In this document: positions 47,399-58,434 of the stretch, in pieces
Layout: each line of letters opens with the position of its first letter
Position numbering within the stretch: the first letter of the stretch is position 1
Source of the DNA: Stromatinia cepivora
Lineage: Eukaryota; Ascomycota; Leotiomycetes; Helotiales; Sclerotiniaceae
Reading direction: 5' to 3'
DNA length: 64,000 bases
Assembly (NCBI GenBank): GCA_014898415.1
Contig: RCTD01000045.1
Span: forward strand, 1 to 64,000
Program-made: the position numbers and the translations under genes
Notes under the pieces: model-generated
Told to the model about the DNA's origin: nothing
Database searches by the model: none
The model's input: only the letters and a program-made list of their open reading frames with translations

Positions 47399-48974
47399 AT
47401 TGGCGGTTGTTTTTGATATTTATTAAGAAAGTGTTGTGAAGTTCAAAGGTCAAAAGCAAGTGTGGCGACGAGCGGTATAAGAAGTAATCCACCACTGTAC
47501 CAAACGTTGCGACGCGATTTTATCTCGAAAATATGTGTTCTCAGTAATTTGCAGAAGAACTATATTGGAAAACAAGCAAGTCTATGTGCAAAGTGGATAG
47601 GATGTTGATGTTGCGATCAGGAGGGTGAGGCCAGGCCGAAGGCCTGAAGGACAATTTTCGATTTCTCCGACCGTGAGGACTCGACTGATCTGGCGATGTT
47701 GTCTATAAAGGAGTGTATACAGTTTCTTCCTCTTTAGAAAGACCAGCAATGAGGAATCCACGTCTTTTGGTGCGATTCCACAAATTGTCGGGTTGTTGTT
47801 GATGGTGTTGAAAGGGATTCGTAGGGACGAGGTTCCTTTGATCTGTCGCGAAAGAAAGCTGATGGATGAGGCTCCGGGATAGCCCGCTTAACCAAGTATG
47901 GTTAGTCGATAAGTTTATTATTGTGAGCCAATCACAAACGAGATGTGGCTGATGATTTGTTTCAAACATTCACCCCAAAAGACTCATTTGGTAAAGGGAA
48001 GTTAATGGGAACAAAAAGTTTTACATTTTGAGAAATTTTCAAAGAAGTTTAAAACTTTTTTCTTTGATGAGTTCTCTACTATCATATCTACAATTTTAGT
48101 AGCTAAACTCGGGCATTAACTCCTGGATTTAAAGTACGAGTAGCAACCCCGGGAAAGTTCAAAGGGATATACTAGGTAAGTAAATATATACTAGGTACTG
48201 TTTCCTTGGATTGGTTTTCTGCTACTAGATAGACAGGTAGTGAGGTCAAGCTTCTATTACAATAGTCTAGTCACTAGCAGAACTTAAAGCTCTACTTCGA
48301 ATATTCTCCCTCCTTTTAGTCCCGATATCTCCCTGGGTTCTGTCTCTCTGGGTTCTGTCTCTCTGGGTTCTGTCTCTCTGGGTTCTGTCTCTCTGGGTTC
48401 TGTCTCTCTGGGTTCTGTCTCTCTGGGTTCTGTCTCTCTGAGTTCTGTCTCTCCTTCTCAATATCATCAGTTCCCAAGACCTGAATTTTCCATCCCTTAT
48501 TGTTCATACGTATGGGAACAGCACACAGATGATGTGTTCAATTTTGCTTTATCTCCACTTTTCTACTTGTTTCTGTATGGGATTATACTTGATGGTTCCC
48601 CAACGAAAGCTTCAACACTTGCCTGTACAGAGCTTGAGATATTTTCAAATTTGAATTGAGAAGCCTGTAGATATTTTACCATGTAGTACTCCTGGCAAAT
48701 GCCCTGTGTCAATACAAAGTTTCATTCATTCATCACTTCTGTGTTCTCTATGCTCAATTCCGGAAGAAAGAAGGCTAGCATTCATTACCAAGATCAAATC
48801 CCTACGTCCAAAGATCCACTGTACCAATTGTATTCATAATATATCCATCCCATTGTTTTTGTTCAAGTTACCACCAATTGCCTTTTCCATTCCATCCACA
48901 CATCCATTGCCTGTGCCCGCCTATTCCCATCCCAGTCACCTAGATCCCTCAATTTCCCCCCTTCCGTCCAATCC
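47399..48974. promoter_or_regulatory. RPB1 upstream region with minisatellite
   Basis: This 1.6-kb stretch lies between the RPB1 start and the GLR1 3' end. The RPB1 promoter must be in its left part. Frames at 47703-47969 (minus) and 48706-49014 (plus) are unrecognised. A 15-bp tandem repeat at 48333-48452 generates long artificial frames of Asp-Arg-Thr-Gln-Arg repeats on the minus strand, which are not accepted as genes. Confidence 0.5.
48333..48452. repeat. 15-bp CTGGGTTCTGTCTCT minisatellite, eight copies
   Basis: Seven identical copies followed by one with a single change (CTGAG). It lies about 0.95 kb upstream of RPB1. The near-perfect identity suggests recent expansion and length variation between strains. 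Confidence 0.92.
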
Positions 48975-50940
48975 CTACTTCATCGTAACAATCTCCTCAG
49001 CACTCGTCGGATGAATCGCCACACAAGCATCAAAATCCCTCTTCCTAGCCCCCATCTTGACCGCCACCGCAAACCCTTGCAACATCTCACTCACCCCCAA
49101 CCCTATCAAATGCAACCCCACAATCCTCTCCTCCTCCCCCTCGCAAATAATTTTAAACTCGGTCGGTAAATGTTTCTTTTCTTCCGCCGGAAAGAAATCA
49201 TAGAACATAGCTGCAAACTTCGTGTGATAGATTTTGAGATTGCCGGCCCCGTATTTCTCCAAAGCTTGCGGTTCGGTTAGTCCGATGGTGCCGACTTCTG
49301 GATGCGCGAATACGACGCTTGGGACGAGGTTGTAGGAGAGCGCGGATTGTGAGAATTGGGTGGGCCCAAAGAGTCGGTTGGAGAGTTGGCGACCCGCTGC
49401 TATTGCAACAGGCGTAAGTTGTAACTGAGCCGTCACATCCCCCAAAGCATACACACCCTCCACATTAGTATTCTGAAATCCATCCACCCTAACGTGCCCC
49501 TTCTCATCCGTCAACACCCCCGCAACCCCCAAATCCAAGTCCTCGGTATCCGGGCTCCTCCCCACTGCCCAAAGCACCTCATTAACAATAAAACCCTTCC
49601 CATCATCCCCATCCCACCTCAAATTCAACACCTTCTCCTCCGCCGTTTTCTTCCCACTAAACATTTCTACCCTTGCAAAGTTCTTATATCCCCTGTGAAT
49701 GACAATCCCTGCTTCCTCATATGTCTTCGTCATCGTCTCCGAAATCATTGGGTCAAATTTTCGCAAGATCTTGTCTCCTCGTATAAACATATGTACTTCG
49801 ATCCCTCCAAGAGCATTCAGCATTCCCGCCATCTCAACCGCAATATATCCCGCGCCAACAATGGCTATCTTCTTGGGTAATTCCTCAAGCCCGAAAAATC
49901 CATCACTTGTAATTCCAAATTGCGCTCCGGGAATCTTCGGAACAATCGGTTTGCCTCCAGTAGCTATGCAGATATGTTCAGCTTTGAATGTTTCAACGCC
50001 ACTTCCATCTACCAATTCAACAGCAATAGTTTTCGCAGCGATGAATCTGGCGGCTCCACGAACGAGAGTAATTCCCTCGCGCTCCCAGTTGGTTTCGTAG
50101 CCACGATTTAGACCGGCGATATTGGCGTCGCGTTTTGCTTTGAACGCGGAGTAATTATAGGGGATATTGGAGGGGGTTTCATAGCCGTAGTGTTGGCTAG
50201 CACGAAGGGCTTCGGACATGGACGAGAAGTTCCAAGTGTGTTTTTTAGGGACGCAGCTACGTTGTTGTTAGTGTTTGTGGAATTCGAATGGACTTTATAG
50301 ACTTATAAAAGCATCAGGAGAGAAATAATTTCTTCGCAAATTCAGAAAAAGGCGGATATCAAATAACAAATGCATGCTTTCCTAACTCAAAGTACACCCA
50401 CCACTGTTCTCATCCTTGGTACACTTTAGAATGGCTTCGATGCATCGTCCCAAGTCACTCGACTCAATTTGGTGCAATTCTCCTCAGAAGCCGTGTATAC
50501 AGTTCCATCCAACCCAATCCAAACACAGAAGAAACCCTTCCAAAAACTCACCCAACATTAACACAAGTCCCGCCACTCTTCCCACTCTCCACCAAAAGTA
50601 CCTTTTTTCCCCATCCCCCCTTTTCCCTCGGCCCCGCCGCTCTCCTCGCCGTCCCACTCCCACCACTCCCGCCTCCAAGAACGATATAATCAAATTCTTT
50701 CACTGTCCCCCTAATTGGAAGTCCCGACATTTTTCTGTTCAATCCAGCCCTCGAAATCGGTAGTGCCGATTTGGCTACTGATGAAATTGCCGATAACGTG
50801 GTTGCGGCGGAGGTTGGGTTTGATGAAGATGGTGTACCAGCACTCAATGGATTTGAAGAGACGGCAATGAGATTTGTGGGTGGTATGAGCGTTGTTGTTG
50901 TGATTTTGAGGGGAGGGGGACTTGGGCGATTTGCAGACAT
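48975..50940 (-). CDS. GLR1: Glutathione reductase
   Basis: Two exons (50552-50940 and 48975-50256) encode 556 residues. The 295-nt intron (GTGAGT ... AACGTAG) falls between the two cysteines of the active site: CVNVG ends exon 1 and CVPKK opens exon 2, giving the redox disulfide Cys126/Cys131. The FAD site GGGSGGSG is at 89-96; the NADPH site [11 protein letters not shown] follows, then the second FAD motif VYALGDV, and the C-terminal HPTSAEE with the catalytic His. The enzyme reduces oxidised glutathione with NADPH. Residues 1-70 are Ser/Thr/Pro/Ala-rich, of mitochondrial-leader type; Met71 (ATG 50728-50730) would start a cytosolic form. Two forms from one gene are known for fungal GLR1; here it is inferred. 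Confidence 0.94.
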
Positions 50941-51390
50941 GGTAGGGGGAGCTCTTTATCACGTTCTTTATGTGAGTGAGTTTGGAGTGAGGGGTAAGTT
51001 CCTGGATGCAGCCACCTTTCCCGGGATAGGCAAGACGGGAATGTAAGACGGATAATAGGAATGAACGTGTTGGTGGTATGTAAGCGGTTTGCAGGCTTGA
51101 GGCGTTTTTGTACAACCTCGAGAGTTTCGGACTGATTTGAAGAACTGAAAACAAGAGATATATGTCTTTTATAAATACTTCATGCAAATATTGTGAGATA
51201 AGATAACGAAGGAAGTGCTGGATGAGTTTGTTGCTAAATTAATTTTCTTCCTAATGTGTAAGCTATTAATTGGTTGTATGTATGCACAGCTGCATATGAT
51301 ATGCAAGTCAGTCGAGGTACCCCACAACGCTCCAGACCACATACTTTCCTAAAAACGCCATTTGCCAACAAAAGTAGAAGGAAAGATGAT
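50941..51390. other. Intergenic region between GLR1 and SWD1
   Basis: 450 bp holding the GLR1 promoter and the SWD1 3' end. Overlapping short frames exist but none is supported. Confidence 0.5.
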
Positions 51391-52847
51391 TCAACGTCTT
51401 CTGCCTTTCTTCCTTCTAGGCTGTTCGTCCGCACTTCCAATTGCTTCTGAATCAAGCTGGTAATTACGTCCATCCGATGGACTCTTCCTTCTCATTTCAC
51501 CCCTTCCCACAGCTACAAACTCTTCTTCGCTCTCGGTATCGTCACCATCGAGTTGTACTGGCATCCTAAATGCATTGTCTTCGTCAACTACATCGCCCTT
51601 GACTGGTTCAACCGTTAGGACATCTATGTCATCGTCCTCAGCATCCAATCTTCTTTTGTGGATTTCTTCCTGTGGATGAATATCGAATTCGTCCTCTCTC
51701 TCAATGTACTCAACATTTTCCTCGACTTCCGCGAAATCCGGTGCCAGAGCCGACCATCTCTGCTGGGGAACAATCGACCAAATATGTATTCTTCCAGACT
51801 CTAAACCACATGCCGCTATCATAGGCTTATGGGGATGCCATTCAACCACTCCATGTTCTTCCTTGGGTCCCTCCAAAATTTTCACCAGACTTCCGTGATT
51901 TCTCTCCCAGATGTAAATATCGTGATTATTAAATGTCGAAGCCGTCACATATTCGCCTGTCGCACTAAATGCCACATGATTCCAACTCAGTCTGTTTACC
52001 ACGTCTTGAAATTTGTGCTCGACCTCAATATCTATCGTATCAGGGTCTAGATCCTCTGCTGATAAATTCGGTATTTGTATCGTCCTAATAATTCTGTCTT
52101 GGGCATTAACCACCACGTCCCGTCCAGAAGTCGTAAGTCGCATGTAAAGTAACACTCCGGTGCATAATTTCGTAGAGTATATCACTGCCCTCGTGGCCAC
52201 CTCTATTATATTTAGCCATCCCTTATTAGTACCCGACAGAATATGATCTCCCGAAGCAGTGAAGATTGCGACTGTAGTAGTTTGTGGTGCGATCGGTTTT
52301 GATTCGTCTTCTCCATATACCGTTCGTTTCTTGATCGTAGAAGGTAAGATATATTTTACCACTTCTAGATTCGTGAGATCTACCAGTAACGGCGGATCTT
52401 CAAATAATGAGACCAATATTTTCAGACTAGGATGGGCAAAAATGATCAGTCTCCATTCTGAGGGTGAAAGTGAAACCATACTCACTGTGTCCAAGGATGA
52501 AATTCTGCCAAATATACCGGTGCCTCGAATCGTACAGTCCTTACAATACTCCCGTCCATCAAATCCCAGATATTGCACGTCCAATCCTGACTTGATGTGA
52601 GTAAGAATCTGCCATCGCGCGACCAACTCAACGATTGCACTTGTCGGGTGTGTCCTTTGAGCTTTCGCGCTATGCCGTTTGTCTCGACGTCAAAGATCAC
52701 GACGGTACCATCGGTGCGCCCTGCGGCAAGGAAATCGCCTTTGCGATTGAAGCGCACGCACGAAGCATGGCCACTACGAAGGGTGAGTGTAGATGATTCC
52801 GGATAATCTTGTGCGAGAACGAAGGGATCAGTCAGTGACAAATTCAT
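51391..52847 (-). CDS. SWD1: Set1/COMPASS complex WD40 subunit Swd1 (RbBP5 type)
   Basis: Two exons (52486-52847 and 51391-52426) encode 465 residues. The 59-nt intron (GTGAGT ... ATCCTAG, CTGAT branch) joins FHPWT to LKILVSLF; a competing 28-nt intron would break the frame. The N-terminus MNLSLTDPFVLAQDYPE matches Swd1, which begins with a similar LxDPF motif. A seven-bladed WD40 propeller follows (for example SLSWSRDGRFLLTSSQDW, VVEWHPHKPMIAACG). The C-terminal tail is acidic with a DExD-like hinge (VEENVEYIEREDEFD) and ends in a basic run RRKKGRRR. Swd1 scaffolds the histone H3 Lys4 methyltransferase Set1 in the nucleus. Confidence 0.93.
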
Positions 52848-53267
52848 AATGCTAGCATCGAGAAGTAAAGAATCGCAGAAGTTCGAGATGTAGGAACCTC
52901 AGCCTCGCTTCGAGGAGGTTCGACAAGGCTGACAAACGCGATCAACAATATTAACCTCGATCAGTGTAAGTTATGATGGTTTTGATTCTGCCTTGCGATG
53001 AAGATCGTGTGAGAATTTGATTCATGCACTTGTGTACAATATTGAAGAATGAGCTGTGATTTTTAAGTTTCTTTCATGAAATTGTTGAAGCTTAAAGTTC
53101 TTCGAGACATAAGCTAATTCTGATACAACAATATACCAATCTATGTACATGAATTTAAATAAAATAATGAATGGGTTCTGCTTAAAAATGACTGCCAAAA
53201 ATCTCCCATGCGGTCATTAATCATTACGTTAAAACACCCAAAAATCTACGGCCTCTCACTATCTCAT
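52848..53267. other. Short intergenic region
   Basis: 420 bp with the SWD1 promoter and the 3' end of the peroxygenase gene. A TCGAG/CCTCG-containing imperfect palindrome near 52895-52925 (CCTCAGCCTCGCTTCGAGG) is visible; nothing else. Confidence 0.5.
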
Positions 53268-54616
53268 CTAATACGATGAGCATCCATTCTTGCAATTGGT
53301 GTATCCTGGGAAACTATTGAATGTGCTTTGGTCAATGCTTTTCAGATGTGGACAGCCTAAACTAAGGAGACGTTGAAAAACAATATCTGAGAATGGCTGA
53401 ATGGCATTCACGATACTTGTAAGAGTACCAACAGCAACATCAGGAAGTGCTGCTTGAGCGGCCTGAAAGACAAAACATTCCAAGTTATTTCCTTCAAGTA
53501 AGGTTCCAGTTTCAAACACACCCTTAGTCAAGGATTGAAGATCGACAGGTGTGAACGTATTGGGCTTGCCGGTGTTTCCACCAATATTAAGAAGAGGTGG
53601 ATATTGCTTTGCGAAGTGGAGGACGTCAGCAAGAAAGCCGTCGATGGTAAACTCATCACCGATAGCTCTCTTGTACCAATTATCTGGGATTCGTTCATGG
53701 CCAGGAGTATATTGGAAGTCGCCAGACTCGCCAGTAATGGCGAAGAAAGACATTAAATCACGCCTGGTTAACGAGCCCTCCGGAAATTCTTCAGATTTGT
53801 TGGACATCATTCGAACAGGGAGGTTATAACCGGCAGGTGAGACGAGTACACCGGCGAAAGGTGGATAGAAGAAGTACGGGTTCGTCATAATAGAGTTATT
53901 GAAGCGGTCGATTCTGAAGTTAAGAAGTCCTTGATATTGTGCATCGGCATCAACACCCTCAATTAAAGCATCATAGTACTTTTGAAACAGATCAACCTCA
54001 AGATTGAAGGATTGCCTATCCAAATAAAGATCCGGACGAGTTGGAGAAGTGTCAGCTTCGTACTTGTTGTGTGAGCCAGAAATTCCTTGAGGCTGTCCGG
54101 TAAGACCCAAAAGATTGCCCAAAGGAAGAGCATTGTTGGGTGTTGGTCCGCCAATCGACCAAGCTATGAGATGTTAGCATCCGTCGACGAAAAAGAACAT
54201 TTGGATGAACCTAGCAAGTTGCCATCGAAAACGGCGCCATAGATGCCGAGAAACCCTCCAAGCTCCAATGACATGCCAAAGGCAGTGTTGGTACCATCGA
54301 TAAAATCGCCAATGGTCCCAACACCATTGTGGGGAATGTATCCATGGTTTGCTGCAGCATTCAAGCCGGGGCAAGGGCCTCTGACATCTCCTGCATCAAA
54401 GTCTGGTGCAACGAACGCATGCTCTCCTGTAGTGCTAACATACTGCGATGCAGCATCAAAACTGGCGCGCTTTTGCAATGAGTCTCGGGCAGCTGTACTC
54501 CGCTTGCCAAGTTGTGATTTTGCGAGTCTTTCAGCATGTTCAGCAGCCATCTTAGGGTACGCAGCGACTTCGGTGGCAGCAAACGCCAATAGGGCGATGT
54601 TAGTGTCTACCTTCAT
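53268..54616 (-). CDS. Secreted heme-thiolate peroxidase (chloroperoxidase/peroxygenase family)
   Basis: Two exons (54211-54616 and 53268-54163) encode 433 residues; the 47-nt intron (GTTCAT ... CATAG) joins GNLLA to WSIGGP. Residues 1-19 form a signal peptide. A KR/QKR-containing stretch (38-50) could be cleaved as a propeptide. The heme-ligand motif is PCP with Cys82, followed by GLNAAANHGYIPHNG. The distal acid-base motif is seen as Glu171-Ala-Asp173 with Arg178 in HNKYEADTSPTR, matching the E-x-D...R arrangement of unspecific peroxygenases. Such enzymes use hydrogen peroxide to oxygenate aromatics and alkanes or to halogenate. It ends in a short Cys-containing tail (CKNGCSSY). It is likely secreted; substrate unknown. 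Confidence 0.9.
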
Positions 54617-56397
54617 AATATATGTTAATTTTCGGATATATGAGATGATTTTGTGAGATGAGGGATGAACTTGATAGTAGATAAACTGATGAAAGACAAA
54701 TATGATTGTAGTTATGTGAATGCAAAAGCAAAAACATGAAAGGAATTCTGATACTTATATCTGTATATCTCCATACTTCAATTTCTCCACAGAATCGAGC
54801 TGTGACGGTGTCAATAAATTTCCTAGCTCTGGGAACATAACAGACCTATCATAGGAAAGCCTATTTGATTTCTCGCTGCTTGAAGCAAGACAGAGGATGA
54901 GATGGTCACATTCTCCGTCGAGAAGGAACACCCTCAAGGATCGACACAGGCCGAGGTAACGCAACATCTCCATTTAGATGCTGATCATTGGTAAAAGAAA
55001 CCCAATTGCATCAACGGCTGGCGACTTGTCACCGCTGACGTCGATTGACTATTTGAATAATCCACACACAAAAGTAGATTTGATACAAGAAGCTCATATT
55101 CTAGGCACAGTGCGCCAAAGGTGTCCTACCAAAGAGCCTGGGACTGGCGTCACAATGATATTGCAGATAGAATACACGACCAGCCAATCAAAAACTTTGA
55201 ACGACCGATGAAAAGCCAGTGCAGTAGTGCAGTGCGGTATTTTAGAGGCATCATTGCGCGGAAGTGTCTTTCCAAACAGCCGAAATGTTACTACAGTCAG
55301 AAGTTCCGATATCAGTCCACCGGAACAAATTGAGAAGATTTCTTGAGCGCGTGTTCAATAATATAGTCCTGAATGTGATTGAATGGTTACCATATAGAGA
55401 TCAAGTATATTACCAGTCATTCAGCTTGATTCTATTGTGTGCCTGTGACGCAGCTTTCACAGGCCCTGCAGGGGCAATAGTCAATGCAGCCATGGAATTG
55501 TAACTTTTCGATGTTGATATCGTTGTGATTCCGGCGTGGACGGTGTCACCGACTTATCAAAGATACTTTCGATGATGTATGCAGGGTATGAAAAGTTGAA
55601 TTGCTGCAATGAAGATCGCAGGATAGGAGTCGTATACTATATAACTATCTAGCTTTTTGAGATACGCAAGGCGGCGCATTGGAAGGATAAAAAGAAGTAT
55701 CCGCAGGGGCTTCAAGGCCTGTCCTTAGCAAAAGGATCGATATGCTACCTTCTTAACAAAAGAAAAGGCTGTAGAATATGGCTGAGAAGGAAGGGTAAAA
55801 AACGTTAGAGATCCAGAAATGTTCCAATGCAGTGTTCGACTCAAACCGCAAGTAAGTAGACCTAGCTAATGTATTTGGGATTAGCGTACCTGTCATCCCC
55901 AGATAAATCTCATCCGAATTTGAATACCACTCAAAGAAATGAGGAAATGCATACAATGTATCTGGGTAGGTATCATTAAGGTTAACCTATACTTCAGCAA
56001 ATGATTGCATACCCCAGTAAGATCGGCAGTGGGACGGCACACCTCTTCTCGGCTGCAGCCTTTTCCGTTCGTCTGGTTTCTTGTACTTCTTGCCGGTGCC
56101 TGCACAACCATGAACTATAGTTTTTAGGGGATGTTCGAGACTACCAACGAATCTTTTCTCCTTACGCCTTGTTTCCACCCCTACTTTGTGTCATTCCATT
56201 GCTATCACAATAGTGTACAGCCCAAGTGTTGCTCTGACTTTAGAGAGATTTCCCCATGGGTCTAAGGGCAACCCCAGATATCACAACCACGGTATGGCGC
56301 CTCTTGGCTTTCCACCCATTTTTCAATCTCCGTGAACGTCTTCTCGGGATGCCACTTATATTTAATCATGTACCACTGTAGTTCCGCAGAAATAAAT
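54617..56397. other. Gene-free stretch opening the right accessory block
   Basis: Includes the peroxygenase promoter. Open frames at 54755-54973, 54978-55211, 55264-55503, 55753-56178 are short, overlap on both strands and show no family resemblance. Given the broken genes to the right, some may be relics of decayed genes. Confidence 0.45.
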
Positions 56398-56895
56398 CTA
56401 CCATCCATGTGATACGTTTTTGGCCAAGTCCTCGGCATATCCCTTTAACCTGTTCTTTTCCGAATCGTTTTTGGTTTTCATATGGACGGAATCTGGCTTC
56501 TGCTTGGTGACTGAGGCAGGCTGAGACTTCGAATCCCTAGCTGTCATATACATAAGTTTGAATAAATGCTTAATCTCAATAGCGCTTGAGTTATTGAATT
56601 CGATGTCGAGGTCGACATGTCCAGGTCGAAGAAGCGCTTTATCCAACGTTTCCAGTTTGTTGGTGGTCATAATTAGCACACGTCCTTGATGAGATACAAC
56701 ACCGTCAATAACATTGAGAAGAACGGGTAATGATAAACCGGTTTCATTCTTTTCTGATGTATTTAAATTATAAGGTGCATCACGAGTAAGCCCAACAGAG
56801 TCGATGTCTTCGAGGCGGAAAAGACAGAAAGGAGGTAGGGCGTTGAAGATGATGGATAACGCCTAAGCCAATGCCACTTTGACCCCATACTGAGT
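56398..56895 (-). pseudogene. Truncated BCS1-like AAA ATPase remnant
   Basis: Reading leftwards, the frame gives LSIIFNALPP, then a Walker-B-like LEDIDSVGLTRD, VLLNVIDGVVSHQGRVLIMTT, NKLETLDKALLRPGHVD and a degraded tail. This is the order of the C-terminal AAA subdomain of fungal BCS1-type ATPases, including the second-region-of-homology arginine (LRPGHVD). The Walker A part is missing: just upstream the frame hits a stop, and another frame holds only a GQSGIG-like scrap without the expected GKT/S lysine. The usual run from Walker A to Walker B (about 30-40 residues) appears deleted. No start codon or N-terminal BCS1 domain is in reach. A relic is the simplest reading; an unannotated complex splice form is less likely. 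Confidence 0.7.
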
Positions 56896-57537
56896 GAGGG
56901 TGGGAGGTGTCTAGGATGGCGGAGAGCAGTTTTCAACAATTTAATTGACCATATCCACTTTGAATCGTGAAAAAAGTTTATGCTCTTGTAACAGCGGGGG
57001 GCTTGAGATGGTGAAATCACGGCACGCACTCAACCACTGCCAGTCAAAGAGAGAGCATCAACATTAGATACAAAATAGCCTTCTTTCTTCTCGCTCTCCA
57101 CATACCCACCCTGGTCCTGATAATCATTAATGTTTGTTATCCTCTCCATAAACGTTGTCATATTAAGAATAACTTACAAGAATCATCACCTAGGGGATGT
57201 CCGATTATTTGGTAAACATGTACTTATCTGACTTATCTTGGCGTAGGATAATTCGGCATATTCTTTTAACGACAAAGAAGCCCGAAATAGATATACCCCG
57301 CTAAGTTTGAATTGGCCCAGACTTTCGTCATTATTAAGTTGAATATGAAGGAAGGATTCCGATGGAGGATGTGCAAAAAGATTTTGCCTCGCTGACATTT
57401 TCATCATTTAATTATTCTATTCACCTAGAATCTTTTTCAGGCCTTGTATTTCAGGCACGTGTAACATGGAAACTATCAGTTCGCGACGACAGTGTGGCCA
57501 CAAACTTTTCCTCATATTTTGATCATCACTGACGAGA
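56896..57537. other. Relic-rich spacer
   Basis: Two minus-strand frames (57186-57407 and 57417-57629) are unrecognised; the second overlaps the start of the dioxygenase-like gene on the other strand. They may be remains of the N-terminal part of the AAA gene, but no conserved motif proves it. Confidence 0.35.
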
Positions 57538-58129
57538 ATGGCACACGATTTGGGATACAAGATCATCGACTGTACGCCTCCTACCATCGATAAGATCAAT
57601 GCTGCAAAGGCAGAAATTCCTTCGGACATACTGCGGGAGCTCCAGTCAAGAACATCACCTTTGGGATATGAGCAACTTGGTTAGGGTCACGGCTGTGAAA
57701 AACTTTTCCATGATGGTCTCGATGTAAGTTTGTTCTATCACGACACCTTCGCCGCTGACCTAATAGTTATGGAGTGACAGCTATATCAACGACCTACTAC
57801 AAGGAGCATATAACTCGAAAATTAACGTATCGAAAGTTGTCATTTGGATGCAGAACCCTACCCAACTAATGCGATACAAAGCGGGAAAGGAGCTTGTATT
57901 CATATATAGACCGCTTGAAGAAGCGCTTGGTCCTCATAATGGCTTCTTCAAAGTGGTAGCAGGATCACACCGTATGAGGCCAGAAGAGTTTCTTAAGGCA
58001 GAAGTAATAGAGATTCATCTTAAGCCTAGTCAAGTGTTGATTCTGGATGGGGAAACAGTTATAGAGTACCCTATGGCAGGAGGAGGTGGAATTGGATTGA
58101 TGAGATGTCTTTCCAAGTCTAAACATTGA
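57538..58129 (+). pseudogene. Dioxygenase-like gene with in-frame stop
   Basis: Two exons (57538-57723 and 57767-58129; 43-nt intron GTAAGT ... CTAATAG) would give 182 residues, but codon 49 is TAG (57682-57684). Before and after it the frame is well formed: MAHDLGYKIIDCTPPTID at the start, then LWSDSYINDLLQGAYN and LGPHNGFFKVVAGSHRMRPE, ILDGETVIEYPMAGGGG after the intron. The GPHNGFFKVVAGSH piece with a later ILDGETVIEYP resembles the double-stranded beta-helix of phytanoyl-CoA-type Fe(II)/2-oxoglutarate dioxygenases, where GSH and a later His form part of the metal site. That assignment is tentative, and the protein is short for the family. A C-to-T change (CAG to TAG) would explain the stop. 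Confidence 0.55.
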
Positions 58130-58434
58130 AACAAGCGCCGCCTTCGCGTGGTAACACCGGCGCAGCTGGAATCGACTGCCCTCATAGCTTTCCATCGCAT
58201 GTCTGGTAAATAATTGTTTAATATCGATGAATTTGATTTGTAGATGTCTAAAGTGGTCGCCGAATACAGAAACAAGATACCCATCAACAGCGAGAACAAT
58301 GTTAAGCCACCCTCAATTTAATTGTGATGCTCTACTACTCCATGCATAAAATTGCAACAAAGACCTGCGACTATGTTCGCATTCACCCCATTGTAATCGT
58401 GGTGGGATTATTGTCGAAAACTCAACGAGTGTTA

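Noticed and set aside
48267..48467. Asp-Arg-Thr-Gln-Arg repeat protein on the minus strand
   Set aside because: The frame is produced entirely by the 15-bp minisatellite; no non-repeat coding sequence supports it.
52427..52485. 28-nt intron alternative in SWD1
   Set aside because: Too short for the spliceosome and it breaks the frame; the 59-nt intron restores the conserved WD40 sequence.
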